A stretch of DNA of 64,000 nucleotides from Streptococcus infantis (GCF_019929575.1 NZ_JAHZPU010000002.1:62001-126000); one strand, 5' to 3'; shown: positions 1-9,047, counted from the first letter of the stretch. The notes: a model not told the origin generated them from the letters alone. Made by a program: numbers and translations.

Positions 1-697
1 CACTAAATGGACTTGTATAAGCTTTTTTAGTCGCATAAGCCCCGATAACAATTTCAACACCCTTACGATAAAGTAGATCCACTAGGTGTTCTTCTTCTGC
101 AGAAAATCGGGTAAAACCATCAATGACTAGGGCAATCTTACTAAAATCACTACTTACTTTTTTTTCTTCGATAGCATTGATCAGATATGATAATTGACTC
201 CCTTGCGAAACTTGACCTTGATTCAGATAAGCTGTTACCTTTTCAAAAATCAAGAGTAAATCAGAACGTTTATCAGCGTCAGATAGACTTTCTAAATCCA
301 AAAAGCTCATCTGAGCAGTTGTCATTTCATGATAAATCTGAATCAGTTGTTGGATGAATTGCGGATCTTGCTTAATAGCCCCATAAACACGCAAATCCTT
401 AGCCTCTATCTCTGATAGACACTTATAAAAAGCCATACCAAGACCAATATCATCGAGACTAGTCTTCGCGGGTATATCGTTTAAAACCAGATAACGAGCC
501 ATTTGAGCAAAGCGCGTGACTGTGATCGCAAAAGAAGCCTGCTGACTCAAGCACTCCAGCACGGCACGTTCCTTTTCAAAAGAAAGAGAGTTAGGAGCTA
601 TGTAAAAGACTCGTTTGCCTTGGGCAACCAGTCCTTGAGCCTCCTTGGTCAGGATTTCTGTCAAAGAAGTCCGGATATCGGTATAAAGTAGTTTCAT
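1..697 (-). CDS. rexB: ATP-dependent nuclease subunit B RexB (AddB), N-terminal part
   Basis: This is the N-terminal ~232 codons of RexB; the gene runs off the left edge. RexB pairs with RexA (AddA) in the cytoplasmic helicase-nuclease that resects double-strand DNA ends for RecA recombination. The reading frame starts [10 protein letters not shown] at 697, preceded by a GAGG ribosome site. It contains the streptococcal RexB segment [18 protein letters not shown] and then [17 protein letters not shown]. The C-terminal nuclease domain and iron-sulfur cysteines lie outside the window. Assignment rests on recognising the conserved N-terminus of the family. Confidence 0.9.
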   Translation of the reverse strand, partial: MKLLYTDIRTSLTEILTKEAQGLVAQGKRVFYIAPNSLSFEKERAVLECLSQQASFAITVTRFAQMARYLVLNDIPAKTSLDDIGLGMAFYKCLSEIEAKDLRVYGAIKQDPQFIQQLIQIYHEMTTAQMSFLDLESLSDADKRSDLLLIFEKVTAYLNQGQVSQGSQLSYLINAIEEKKVSSDFSKIALVIDGFTRFSAEEEHLVDLLYRKGVEIVIGAYATKKAYTSPFS

Positions 698-728
698 CTC
701 AGCCTCGTCTATTTTTTCATTACCTTTC

Positions 729-734
729 ATTATA
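729..734 (-). promoter_or_regulatory. probable -10 element of rexB
   Basis: TATAAT on the minus strand 32 bp upstream of the rexB start. No good -35 hexamer is visible at 17 bp, so this is a weak call. Confidence 0.35.
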
Positions 735-793
735 CCATTTTTTGACTGCTAATCCTATAAATAGAGAGTTCTTAAACTACTGATAAAAAGTAA

Positions 794-815
794 AATGCCA
801 GAAATTTCCGGCATT
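794..815 (-). terminator. rho-independent terminator of the CPBP protease gene
   Basis: On the minus strand the near-perfect stem AATGCC-GGAAATTTCT-GGCATT is followed by TTTTACTTTTT, about 20 bp after the stop codon of the gene at 834-1499. Confidence 0.75.
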
Positions 816-833
816 GATCGATAAGCACTAACT

Positions 834-1499
834 TCATGAAAATACAAGCATCCATAAATCCCAAAATGCTGTAATGTTAATCATGATATGGAGTAAAATG
901 GGATAATAGAGAGAGTGAGTTTTTCGGTAGAGTAATGCTGAGATTGCTCCTCCGCTTGCATAGGTGAAAAAGGCGAGTGGTGTTAAACCTGAACTGACAT
1001 GCACATAGCCAAAGACACAGGCTGATAGCAAAACATCTCCATACCAAGGTGAATCTTTCAAAAATGTATTCATCAGAACTCCTCGGTAAACCATTTCTTC
1101 TGTAATTGGTCCTAGCAGACAAGTAATAAGCAATAAATATAGTAACTCTTGTCTCCCTGTCATCTCAACTAATTCATTTAAAGCCATTTGATTGGACCTT
1201 GCTGGGGTTAAAAAAGAAAACACAATATCTGAAAGATAACTGACTCCATAAGCAAGAAGCAAATAAACTGGATATCTCCATTTCCACTTCAACTCAAGAA
1301 TTTTCCTACCTTCGAATACTAGTAAATAAAGAATAGCTATAAAAGTAACGATGAGCTCTAAAAAAGCAAGAATCAAGAAATACTCTCGACTAGCAACTAC
1401 AAATCTAGCTGAAAATTGATTAAAAATCCACCAAAACCATGTCTTCCTATAAATGATTACCAATAAGGCTAGTAAAATCTGTACTGCTCTTCTTTTCAT
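834..1499 (-). CDS. CPBP family intramembrane glutamic endopeptidase (CAAX protease/bacteriocin-processing type)
   Basis: A 221-residue polytopic membrane protein with six or more hydrophobic segments. The C-terminal half carries the Abi/CPBP signatures: EEMVYRG at residues 134-140 (E134, E135, R139), FGYVH with H167, and H204-x3-N208 in the last segment, which together form the metal-free Glu/His active site of the family. In Gram-positive bacteria such proteins process or give self-immunity to bacteriocins, or degrade membrane peptides; which applies here is unknown. A good Shine-Dalgarno (GAGGAA) precedes the ATG. It appears monocistronic, divergent from the HAD gene, with its own terminator. 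Confidence 0.85.
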   Translation of the reverse strand: MKRRAVQILLALLVIIYRKTWFWWIFNQFSARFVVASREYFLILAFLELIVTFIAILYLLVFEGRKILELKWKWRYPVYLLLAYGVSYLSDIVFSFLTPARSNQMALNELVEMTGRQELLYLLLITCLLGPITEEMVYRGVLMNTFLKDSPWYGDVLLSACVFGYVHVSSGLTPLAFFTYASGGAISALLYRKTHSLYYPILLHIMINITAFWDLWMLVFS

Positions 1500-1666
1500 G
1501 ATAGTTCCTCTGCTTTTTAACCATTATCTCTATAATCTCAGATGCATTGCAAGTATAATACAGTATATCATATTATAACATATCTTTACCAAATATCATC
1601 TTCAAATCTTGAATTGTCATCCAAACGTCCTAAATTGACATAGTAATCCTTATTTCCTCCAAAATA

Positions 1667-1675
1667 TGCTATAAT
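1667..1675 (+). promoter_or_regulatory. extended -10 promoter of the HAD phosphatase gene
   Basis: TGC-TATAAT, an extended -10 element, lies 30 bp before the ATG at 1705. A TTGACA at 1635-1640 is too far upstream (29 bp) to be its -35. Confidence 0.6.
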
Positions 1676-1704
1676 ATAGACAAAAGACGTGAAAAGGAAA
1701 TACT

Positions 1705-2514
1705 ATGATTAAACTACTTGCTCTTGATATGGACGGTACTCTACTTAACGAAGCCAAGGAAATTCCTCAGGCTCATATTGATGCCATTCATAAGGCTATC
1801 GAAAAAGGTGTCAAACTGGTTCTATGTACTGGACGACCTCTCTTTGGAGTTCTTCCCTACTACAAGAAACTCGGTCTTGATTTGCAAAATGAATACGTTA
1901 TTGTCAATAATGGTTGTTCTACGCACCAAACCAGCGACTGGAGCCTTGTCGACTGGCGAGAACTTAGCAAATCCGACATCGAATACCTCAATGATCTTGC
2001 TGAAAAGAGTGAGGTTCAGTTGACTCTCTTTGATGAGGAACACTACTTCGTTCTCGGAGGCAAACCAAATCCTATCGTTCAATATGATGCCACACTTGTT
2101 TTTGCCGATCTGACTGAAATCTCACTTGAGGAGGCTACCAGTGGTAAATATCGTATGTTCCAAGGTATGTTCTTAGGTACAAAGGAAGAAACAGATGACT
2201 TTGAACAACGATTTGCTGATGAACTTTGTCAGAGATTTAGCGGTGTTCGTTCTCAACCAGTGATCTATGAAGCAATGCCACTCGGTACAACCAAGGCTTC
2301 TGCTCTTTCTCGTTTGGCTGAGATTTTAGATATCCAACCTTCTGAAATCATGGCTATGGGTGATGCCAATAACGACATTGAGATGTTAGAGTTTGCTGGG
2401 CTGGGTATCGCCATGGGAAATGCCAGCGACTACGTCAAATCTCTCGCAGATGCAGTAACTGCTAGCAATGAAGAAGATGGTGTTGCACGCGCTATTGAGA
2501 AATATATTTTATAG
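1705..2514 (+). CDS. Cof-type HAD-superfamily sugar-phosphatase (YidA-like)
   Basis: 269 residues, the usual length for the Cof/type IIB HAD phosphatases, which remove phosphate from sugar phosphates and similar small metabolites in the cytoplasm. Motif I is LDMDGTLL (D8 nucleophile, D10 general acid), motif II the Thr in VLCTGRP, motif III the Lys in GTTKASAL, and motif IV GDANND near residue 218, followed by the family's MGNAS segment. The cap domain lies between residues ~85 and ~190. AAGGAAA ribosome site. It is a single gene followed by a terminator. The precise substrate cannot be read from sequence. Confidence 0.88.
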   Translation: MIKLLALDMDGTLLNEAKEIPQAHIDAIHKAIEKGVKLVLCTGRPLFGVLPYYKKLGLDLQNEYVIVNNGCSTHQTSDWSLVDWRELSKSDIEYLNDLAEKSEVQLTLFDEEHYFVLGGKPNPIVQYDATLVFADLTEISLEEATSGKYRMFQGMFLGTKEETDDFEQRFADELCQRFSGVRSQPVIYEAMPLGTTKASALSRLAEILDIQPSEIMAMGDANNDIEMLEFAGLGIAMGNASDYVKSLADAVTASNEEDGVARAIEKYIL

Positions 2515-2518
2515 AAAA

Positions 2519-2570
2519 TAAGCCCAGTCAACTAGTATTTCTAGCCAACTGGGCTTTTATTTTTTTAAAA
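2519..2570 (+). terminator. rho-independent terminator after the HAD phosphatase
   Basis: AGCCCAGT ... ACTGGGCT hairpin, with a secondary CTAG...CTAG pairing in its loop, followed by TTTTATTTTTTT. Confidence 0.85.
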
Positions 2571-2579
2571 ATTTAAAAA

Positions 2580-2634
2580 CTTTAGAAACTCTTTAGAAAT
2601 GCTTGACGATTCTTTGATATCTATACTTTATACT
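2580..2634 (+). promoter_or_regulatory. promoter of the ABC exporter with an 11-bp-phased direct repeat
   Basis: Two copies of CTTTAGAAA at 2580-2588 and 2591-2599 (period 11 bp) lie directly upstream of a TTGACG -35-like hexamer (2603-2608). The best -10, TATACT (2629-2634), sits 20 bp away, which is longer than optimal. Such an arrangement is typical of a promoter needing an activator, and OmpR-family regulators bind direct repeats of this kind. The convergent two-component system (4399-5975) is the obvious candidate. This is inference; no binding data. Confidence 0.5.
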
Positions 2635-2678
2635 AGAGTTATAAAAATAAAACACCTTAAAGATTAAAGGAGAAAACT

Positions 2679-3587
2679 ATGAAAACAGTCCTCGAAATCC
2701 ATGGCTTGTCCAAACAATTTGGCAAACAACCCATTCTACAAGATCTCAATCTCTCAGTAAAAGAAGGAGATATCTATGGGCTTATCGGAAAGAATGGTGC
2801 TGGTAAAACAACTCTGATTAAAATTATTACCCAATTATTATCTGCTGATCATGGAACCATTTCCCTCTTTTCCAGTCAAAGTTATAAGGAATGCACAAAA
2901 GCACTATCTCGAGTAGGTTCAGTCATTGAATCTCCAGTAGCTCATAATCATTTAACGGCCTATCAAAATCTTAAATATTATTGTACTATTCGACATATCC
3001 CAAATGCTGATCAAGTCATTCAGGAAACATTAAAGTATGTAGGGTTAACAGATACAGGTAGAAAAGTTTTTCGAGATTTCTCTCTTGGAATGAAACAACG
3101 TCTGGGCATTGCTATTGCCCTCCTATCAAAACCAGACTTTCTCATCCTTGATGAACCCATCAATGGACTTGACCCAATCGGTATCAAAGAGTTTCGTCAA
3201 ATGATTCAACGTCTGAATCAAGAACTAGGAATAACAATTCTCATCTCCAGTCATATCTTGTCAGAACTCTATCTGGTTGCCAATCGCTTTGGAATTCTGG
3301 ACCAAGGGAAAATCATTCGAGAAATCAGTAAGACCGAATTTGAAACGCTCAATGAAGACTATATTGTTCTAAAAACAAGTGACAAAGAAAAAGCTAGTCA
3401 AATCTTAAAAGATAAAGTGCATCTTGAATTTAAAGTTGTTAATTCAGAAAATGAGATTCATATTTTTAGTCATGAACAAGATATCAAACGCATTCTTAAA
3501 GAACTTACGCTAGCAGATGTCGCTGTGGATGAGATTTACTATGCTCGTCAAAATCTTGAAGATTACTTCACACAATTAGTAAAATAG
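2679..3587 (+). CDS. ABC transporter ATP-binding protein, lantibiotic/bacitracin-resistance type (BcrA/MutF-like)
   Basis: A 302-residue nucleotide-binding subunit of a type-2 ABC exporter. Walker A is GKNGAGKTT at residues 37-45, the signature SLGMKQ is at 135-140 (the S-x-G-M-K-Q form usual in this subfamily), and Walker B LILDEP is at 155-160. The ~80-residue C-terminal tail is also usual for this subfamily. It would drive export or membrane expulsion of a lipid II-binding antibiotic or bacteriocin together with the permease that starts 10 bp downstream. Strong AAAGGAG ribosome site. The cluster contains no lantibiotic structural or modification gene, so a defence rather than a production role is more likely. 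Confidence 0.85.
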   Translation: MKTVLEIHGLSKQFGKQPILQDLNLSVKEGDIYGLIGKNGAGKTTLIKIITQLLSADHGTISLFSSQSYKECTKALSRVGSVIESPVAHNHLTAYQNLKYYCTIRHIPNADQVIQETLKYVGLTDTGRKVFRDFSLGMKQRLGIAIALLSKPDFLILDEPINGLDPIGIKEFRQMIQRLNQELGITILISSHILSELYLVANRFGILDQGKIIREISKTEFETLNEDYIVLKTSDKEKASQILKDKVHLEFKVVNSENEIHIFSHEQDIKRILKELTLADVAVDEIYYARQNLEDYFTQLVK

Positions 3588-3597
3588 GTGATAAACC

Positions 3598-4359
3598 ATG
3601 ATACATACAATTCAAGCAGACTTTTACCGTCTTTTCCGTTCCAAAGGTTTTTGGATTACAGAGCTCATTCTCTTTGCACTCATGCTAATGGGGGCTACTT
3701 TCGGAGCTACAGGACACTTCGTATCCGTCAATACAAGTACAAACGTAGAAACCGAACTGCCAAGTAAGGGCTGGGATGGTATACAAGCTCTCATAAACTC
3801 CTCTAGCGGTTCTTCAAATCTTGTTTTTCTCTGCATTGTTCTAGCTTGCCTTGTACTGGGAGTTGATCTTATCGGAAAACTCTATAAAAACAGTTTGACA
3901 GTGGGCGTCTCTCGTACAGAATTTTTCCTAGCTAAATTTGTAGTATTAGCAAGTATTGCTCTGATGCAAATTCTTGTTAGCCTGGTCATTGCTTTCGTAC
4001 CAGCAACTATTCTAAACGGGTTTGGTACGATGCCAGAAGGGTTTATTGGTAATCTCCTTCTAACAATTGCTCTTCAATTTCTCTGCCTTCTAGCTTGGCT
4101 TTCTATTATTTCCTTCATTCTCTATGTGACTCATTCTTATTTGGCTGCTTTTATTGGGTATTTAATCAGTTCTACCTTGCTTTCATTGCCGATGCTTATC
4201 TACCCAGATATCGAGATTTTGCGCTATTTATCCTTGAACTTTACCTATGCCATGACTGACTATAGCCAGGCCATTCTATACACCGTTATCGTTACTGTAA
4301 CCATTATTCTACTCTTTACCATTAGTGGACTTGCTGTTTTCAAGAAGAAAAGCTTATAA
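3598..4359 (+). CDS. ABC transporter permease, lantibiotic-protection type
   Basis: 253 residues with about six hydrophobic segments: one near residues 18-36, then an outside loop of ~45 polar residues, then five more between ~75 and ~248. This is the size and layout of the single-domain ABC-2 permeases (MutE/EpiE/BcrB-like) that pair with BcrA-type ATPases. It begins 10 bp after the ATPase gene and ends in a shared terminator, so the two form an operon. The substrate is unknown. Confidence 0.8.
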   Translation: MIHTIQADFYRLFRSKGFWITELILFALMLMGATFGATGHFVSVNTSTNVETELPSKGWDGIQALINSSSGSSNLVFLCIVLACLVLGVDLIGKLYKNSLTVGVSRTEFFLAKFVVLASIALMQILVSLVIAFVPATILNGFGTMPEGFIGNLLLTIALQFLCLLAWLSIISFILYVTHSYLAAFIGYLISSTLLSLPMLIYPDIEILRYLSLNFTYAMTDYSQAILYTVIVTVTIILLFTISGLAVFKKKSL

Positions 4360-4365
4360 AAATAA

Positions 4366-4394
4366 CCTCCTCTATTCAAATAGAGGAGGTTCCT
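4366..4394. terminator. bidirectional terminator between ABC permease and histidine kinase genes
   Basis: AACCTCCTCTATT-CAA-ATAGAGGAGGTT forms a near-perfect stem between two convergent genes, with A-rich sequence on the left and TCC TTATTTT on the right, so it can serve both strands. Confidence 0.85.
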
Positions 4395-4398
4395 TATT

Positions 4399-5277
4399 TT
4401 AAAAAATAATTCTAACTGTAAACCAAGAACTATCTGTACTTAGTTGTAGTTCTGCTCCAAGGAGATGGGATAGTTCTTCAGTAATATAAAGACCTAAACC
4501 AGACGATTCTTCTGTATCTGAGAGATTTTCAGAGTAAAATCGCTGACTGAGATTTTCAATTTTGCGAATGGGTTGTTTGACCAGATTTGAAATTTCCAAA
4601 CAAATGTGATTGTCCACTTCCTTCAAAGAAAATCTCGCTTCATCCTTACCATGTTTTAAAACATTGCCAATGAGATTTTGCAACATACGGTCTAATAAAT
4701 CCGAATCTGTCAGTAAATACAAACCAGGTTCTACTTGCAAATCAAGGTCAATCTTTGCCGTTTGAAAAGAATCATAATAGGTTAGCAATTTTTGCGTCAT
4801 AAATGTCGAGACTTCTAACTCAGATAAGTCAGGTTTAACTGCTCCTTCCATTAACCGACGATAGTCCAAAAGAGCCTCTAGACGTTTTGAAACTTGATTG
4901 AGATGATGAGCAATTTTTTTCAAGCTCTCAGACTCAGGATTTTCTGTTTTAAGCAATTGCTGAGTATAACCTGATGCAATCGTTAAAGGTGTCCGAATAT
5001 CATGGGCAATATTGCTAATAGCCATATCCAAGGTCTGCTTTTCACGCTTCATAATCAAGCGTGACTGCTCAACTTCTTGAAAGAGATGATTGATTTGCTG
5101 GTAAAGATGTAAAAAATCCTTGGAGAAAGTTGACACTCCGATTCTCTTCATACTTCCAGTATGAATCTTGTCTTCAATTTGTTGGCTCAAGTTCACGAGT
5201 GCTAGATGATAGCGAATCAACCCTATCGTCAATAGGATAATAACCAGCAGTAGCAAAGAAAGTAAAATATAGATCAT
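4399..5277 (-). CDS. sensor histidine kinase
   Basis: 292 residues. One N-terminal membrane segment (residues ~2-21) with almost nothing outside the membrane, then a linker coil, a HisKA domain with the phospho-acceptor in NIAHDIRTPLT (H92), an N-box NLIGNVLKHGKD near 203, and a G-box GLGLY near 260. Kinases without an extracellular sensor often read the state of an associated ABC transporter or the membrane itself. The start overlaps the response-regulator stop codon as ATGA, so translation is coupled. Convergence with the lantibiotic-type ABC exporter suggests that exporter is the target; this is inference. Confidence 0.88.
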   Translation of the reverse strand: MIYILLSLLLLVIILLTIGLIRYHLALVNLSQQIEDKIHTGSMKRIGVSTFSKDFLHLYQQINHLFQEVEQSRLIMKREKQTLDMAISNIAHDIRTPLTIASGYTQQLLKTENPESESLKKIAHHLNQVSKRLEALLDYRRLMEGAVKPDLSELEVSTFMTQKLLTYYDSFQTAKIDLDLQVEPGLYLLTDSDLLDRMLQNLIGNVLKHGKDEARFSLKEVDNHICLEISNLVKQPIRKIENLSQRFYSENLSDTEESSGLGLYITEELSHLLGAELQLSTDSSWFTVRIIF

Positions 5278-5975
5278 TGCTCATCTCCTTTTAATCGAAC
5301 ACCAACTCCCCAGATAGTTTCAATATACTCTTGCTCTGGATCTAGTTGGTTTAATTTTTTACGGAGATTACTTAAATGAGTGTTGAGAGTATTATCGCCT
5401 GGTAAATAAGTATCCTCCCAGACTAATTCATAGAGTTCTTCTTTCGTGAAAATTTTCTTAGGATGTCCCAACAAGGTTTGTAGAATCAAACATTCTTTCT
5501 TAGCTAGGCGAATAGTTTCCTGGCAATTTTTGATTTCAAAACTATCTGCATCAAATTGAATATTTTTTAACTGTTGAATCAATTTGTCAGGATGTTCTAT
5601 TTCAGCTGATTGCTTGTCACTATTTTGACGTAATTGAACCGTAACCCTAGCAAAAACTTCATCCAAATCAAAAGGTTTTACAATATAATCATTAGCACCA
5701 TCTAAGAGATATTGGCTGATGAGCTTTTTATCGCTTAGGGCAGTTAGCATGATGACAGGAACTGAACTATCGTGTCTAATGGCTTTTAAAACCTGATCGC
5801 CATTTTTTCCTGGAAGCATAATATCCAGCAAGATTAGATCAATGTTGCCTTGCTCAAAACGAATCATTCCTTCAGTACCAGAAAAAGCTTGAATCACCTC
5901 ATGTTCCTCAGAAAGAAGAGTTTTCAAAATTTCTTGAATCTCATTATTATCTTCAACGATAAGTATTCTAGCCAT
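5274..5975 (-). CDS. OmpR-family response regulator
   Basis: 233 residues from the ATG at 5975 (MARILIVEDNNE). An in-frame GTG at 5984 would place the start inside the GAAAGG ribosome site, so the ATG is preferred. Receiver domain: acidic pocket ED at 8-9, phosphorylation site D51 in LLLDIMLPGKNG, and the conserved Lys in IVKPFD near 101. The C-terminal winged-helix DNA-binding domain ends with the usual TIWGVGVRLKGD. First gene of a two-gene operon with the kinase. A TATAAT -10 lies ~25 bp upstream of the start. Probable target: the direct repeat before the ABC exporter at 2580-2599. Confidence 0.9.
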   Translation of the reverse strand: MARILIVEDNNEIQEILKTLLSEEHEVIQAFSGTEGMIRFEQGNIDLILLDIMLPGKNGDQVLKAIRHDSSVPVIMLTALSDKKLISQYLLDGANDYIVKPFDLDEVFARVTVQLRQNSDKQSAEIEHPDKLIQQLKNIQFDADSFEIKNCQETIRLAKKECLILQTLLGHPKKIFTKEELYELVWEDTYLPGDNTLNTHLSNLRKKLNQLDPEQEYIETIWGVGVRLKGDEQ

Positions 5976-6080
5976 AAACACCAACCTTTCTAATAGTATT
6001 ATATCATGTTTTTTTAGGAATTTCGGATAAAGAAAAACTCTCCCTCATAACTAGATACGAAGAAGAGTTTACTTTATGTT

Positions 6081-6341
6081 TTAGAATAAAGCTGTCAATG
6101 CAGTAATAATCCCAAAAACAATACCTGGTGCATTGGCTGCTGCCAAAGGAATATCACGTTCTTTTTTAAAGAGTCCGTAGTATACCCAAAGACTGCAGTT
6201 AATTGCAGCTACTGCTGGTTGGATAAAGTTTCCTTTTTGACCCGCAAGGTTGTTCATAATTTGAGGAATATATGAGATATACATCATTACAGACATAAAG
6301 GTTGCAATCCAACCTAATGTTTTCATTTGTTTTTCAGTCAT
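6081..6341 (-). CDS. SemiSWEET / PQ-loop sugar transporter
   Basis: 86 residues with three transmembrane helices, the size and topology of bacterial SemiSWEETs, which dimerise to form a sugar pore. The PQ motif is seen in YISYIPQIMNNL (P26-Q27), and the second helix carries NCSLWVYYGLFKKERD, which is the conserved Asn/Trp region of the family. GAAAGGAG ribosome site. Monocistronic. The substrate (glucose or sucrose in characterised members) is not predictable. Confidence 0.85.
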   Translation of the reverse strand: MTEKQMKTLGWIATFMSVMMYISYIPQIMNNLAGQKGNFIQPAVAAINCSLWVYYGLFKKERDIPLAAANAPGIVFGIITALTALF

Positions 6342-6468
6342 TTTCTTCTCCTTTCAAAAACAGTCTCAATTATACACTATTTTTTAAAATCATGTAAGCA
6401 AAATACTTTTTTGTTAAGAAAATGTAAACTATCACAATCTTGTGATAAGAGGAACAGAAAAAATGGCG

Positions 6469-6636
6469 GTGGGACAGAAATCGATAGACAAAGTCTCGAT
6501 TTCGTAGTCCCAGCCCCGCGAGGATGATTAGGAGCTTTTTGGAGTCTAAAAGACGAACAAAAAGTTCAATCAGCTACCGCGTCAAAGTTTGATTGCTAAT
6601 AAAAATTGAGGTCGAGATCTTTGGTCCCAACCTCAT
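6469..6636. repeat. structured intergenic repeat, diverged subfamily
   Basis: Occupies most of the 313-bp gene-free stretch between the SemiSWEET gene and pcrA. It opens with GTGGGACAGAAATCG, whose first hairpin closes with CGATTTC...GTCCCA, and ends with GAGGTCGAGATCTTTGGTCCCAACCTC, a terminator-like hairpin. Layout and opening match the three-hairpin repeats at 33927, 35212 and 22202 (minus strand), but the interior differs. No coding potential. It may also terminate pcrA transcription. Confidence 0.7.
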
Positions 6637-6654
6637 CTTATTCGTTTAGAAAAC

Positions 6655-8943
6655 TTACTTCTTCTCAATCGGTGCTACACTGGCTAGGAGTTTTTTGAGG
6701 CCGACTTCTGGGAAATTGATTTTCAATTCCTGAGTAGATCCACTTCCTGAAACTTCTAGAACAGTTCCTTCGCCCCACTTCTTATGAAGGGCAATATCAC
6801 CAATAGACCAGCTAGTTTCACTGGAAGACGATTTGCTATTAGACGCAAATTGTCCAAAAGGTAGTCCTTTTGATTCAATTGATCTTGGAGCTGCGTTGCG
6901 TTTACGATCTTGTAGAGCTTGAGCTAGGCTCATGCCTTGACCAAAGGCGACACCTCCACTACTATAGGATGCTTTAAAGCTACTATTAGCAGGACGCGCC
7001 AAACCTTGATAAGTTAACAAATCTGAACTAATCTCATTGATAAAGCGTGTTGGGCGATTATAGTTCGTTCGACCAAACAGCAAGCGTGAGTTAGCATTAG
7101 TCAGATATAGAATTTTCTCTGCGCGCGTGATACCGACATAGGCTAGACGGCGTTCCTCTTCTAGTTCATCCATGTCTTCTGCTGCACGACTAAGTGGAAA
7201 GACATTTTCTTCCATCCCAATCAAGAATACAACTGGAAACTCGAGTCCCTTGGCCGCATGGAGCGTCATCAAGGTTACTTCTGATGTTTCCTGACTGCCA
7301 GAGTCTGTATCTGCAATTAAGGCCAAATCGTTCAAGAAGCGACTGAGCTTATCCAAGCCAGTTTCTTCTTCTTGATTATCTGGATTATCATCGAAATTCT
7401 TGGTAACAGAAAGGAACTCCTCGATATTTTCGACACGAGCCTTACTTTCTAAGGTTGCTTGAGCATTGAGAATATCCACGTAGCCTGTTTTTTCCAAGAC
7501 TGCTTCCACTAACTCAGTAATGCTTAATTGATCCAGTTGCTCCCGCAAATCAAGAATCATATTGGCAAAATCCCAGATTGACTGGGCTGCCTTACCTTTA
7601 ATCCCTGATAACATGATGTTAGCTGAAGCATCAAGCATCGACATGTTTTGTAGGTTGGCAAAGTCACGGATTTTCTCTACTGTTCCTGGTCCAATGCCAC
7701 GTTTTGGTTCATTGATAATCCGCTCAAAACTGATATTATCACTCAAATTGGCAATGAGATTCAGATATGCAATAACGTCACGGATTTCCTTACGGCTATA
7801 GAACTTTGTTCCACCAACCATAGTATAAGGAATATTAGACTTGAGCAAAGCTTCTTCAATGGTACGAGACTGGGCATTGGTACGGTAAAGAACCGCAAAA
7901 TCCTTGTGGAAGAAGTTTTGGCTTCGACCAAGTTCATCAATGGTCTTGGCTACAAAGACAGCCTCGTCTTGTTCATCATTAGCACGATAGTAGACAATCT
8001 GTTCCCCATCAGTATTTTGAGTCCAGAGATTCTTAGGACGACGATTTTTATTGTTTTTGATAACGTCATTAGCAGCTTGGAGGATGGTCTTGGTTGAGCG
8101 GTAATTTTCCTCCAACAAAACTACCTTGGCTTGAGGATAATCCTTCTCAAAGTCCAAGATATTCTGCATATCAGCACCACGCCAACCATAGATAGACTGG
8201 TCAGCATCCCCTACTACGCAGATATTTTGGAAACGAGAAGCCAAGAGTTTAACGAGTTGATACTGGGCATGGTTGGTATCTTGGTACTCGTCAACATGGA
8301 TGTACTGGAACTTCTGTTGGTAATAAGTCAAAACATCGGGATTTTGATCAAAAAGACGCAAGGTCAACATAATCAAGTCATCAAAGTCCACCGACTCTGA
8401 CTGACGAAGTTCTTTCTGATAGGCCGTATAACACTTTGCTACAATTTGCGTGTACATATCTCCTGCCTGAGCAGCATAAGCAACATCGTCAATCAGATCA
8501 TTCTTAGCATTGGAAATGGTTCCCAAAATAGTGCGTTCATTCCATTTTTTAGGATCCAAGTTTAACTGCTTGAGGATGCGTTTCATGAGCGTTCGCTGCT
8601 CTCCTGGATCCACAATCGTGAAATTGCGATTATAGCCAATATGATCCGCATCGCGACGTAGGATACGGACGCACATAGAGTGGAAGGTCGCAATCAAACA
8701 ATCCTGAGTAGCTGGATTGAGTCCATAAGCACGCTCCTTCATTTCACGCGCCGCTTTATTGGTAAATGTAATGGCCAAGATATTCCATGGGTTGACCATC
8801 TTTTCATCAATTAAGTAGGCAATACGGTGGGTTAAAACACGAGTCTTACCAGATCCCGCCCCCGCCATGATCAGCAAGGGTCCTTCTGTGGTTTGAACGG
8901 CCTCGGCTTGACGGTCATTCATCCCCTTTAATAATTCGTTCAT
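6655..8943 (-). CDS. pcrA: ATP-dependent DNA helicase PcrA (UvrD family)
   Basis: 762 residues from MNELLKGMNDRQAEAV at 8943, which has the AAGGAAGAG ribosome site; an in-frame upstream ATG at 8964 lacks one. An SF1A 3'-5' helicase acting in nucleotide excision repair, removal of RecA and transcription-coupled repair. Motif I GAGSGKTR at 28-35, motif Ia TFTNKAA, motif II VDEYQDTN near 225, motif III VGDADQSIYGWRGAD, motif IV LEENYRSTK, motif V TLMTLHAAKGLEF, motif VI RRLAYVGITRAE. The C-terminal tail ends in the Tudor-like segment GDIALHKKWGEGTVLEV, which contacts RNA polymerase in PcrA proteins. Full length for the family. Confidence 0.96.
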   Translation of the reverse strand: MNELLKGMNDRQAEAVQTTEGPLLIMAGAGSGKTRVLTHRIAYLIDEKMVNPWNILAITFTNKAAREMKERAYGLNPATQDCLIATFHSMCVRILRRDADHIGYNRNFTIVDPGEQRTLMKRILKQLNLDPKKWNERTILGTISNAKNDLIDDVAYAAQAGDMYTQIVAKCYTAYQKELRQSESVDFDDLIMLTLRLFDQNPDVLTYYQQKFQYIHVDEYQDTNHAQYQLVKLLASRFQNICVVGDADQSIYGWRGADMQNILDFEKDYPQAKVVLLEENYRSTKTILQAANDVIKNNKNRRPKNLWTQNTDGEQIVYYRANDEQDEAVFVAKTIDELGRSQNFFHKDFAVLYRTNAQSRTIEEALLKSNIPYTMVGGTKFYSRKEIRDVIAYLNLIANLSDNISFERIINEPKRGIGPGTVEKIRDFANLQNMSMLDASANIMLSGIKGKAAQSIWDFANMILDLREQLDQLSITELVEAVLEKTGYVDILNAQATLESKARVENIEEFLSVTKNFDDNPDNQEEETGLDKLSRFLNDLALIADTDSGSQETSEVTLMTLHAAKGLEFPVVFLIGMEENVFPLSRAAEDMDELEEERRLAYVGITRAEKILYLTNANSRLLFGRTNYNRPTRFINEISSDLLTYQGLARPANSSFKASYSSGGVAFGQGMSLAQALQDRKRNAAPRSIESKGLPFGQFASNSKSSSSETSWSIGDIALHKKWGEGTVLEVSGSGSTQELKINFPEVGLKKLLASVAPIEKK

Positions 8944-9047
8944 TTTCTCTTCCTTATTCTTCAAGTCAATGTTTCTATTATATCAAAAAAGTTTGAAAAT
9001 AACTTTTCTTAGGAGCCTTCTGATTACTTTAGGAGATTAGACAAGAA

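Noticed and set aside
8131-8400. Plus-strand open frames inside pcrA
   Set aside because: Antisense shadows of pcrA with no ribosome sites.
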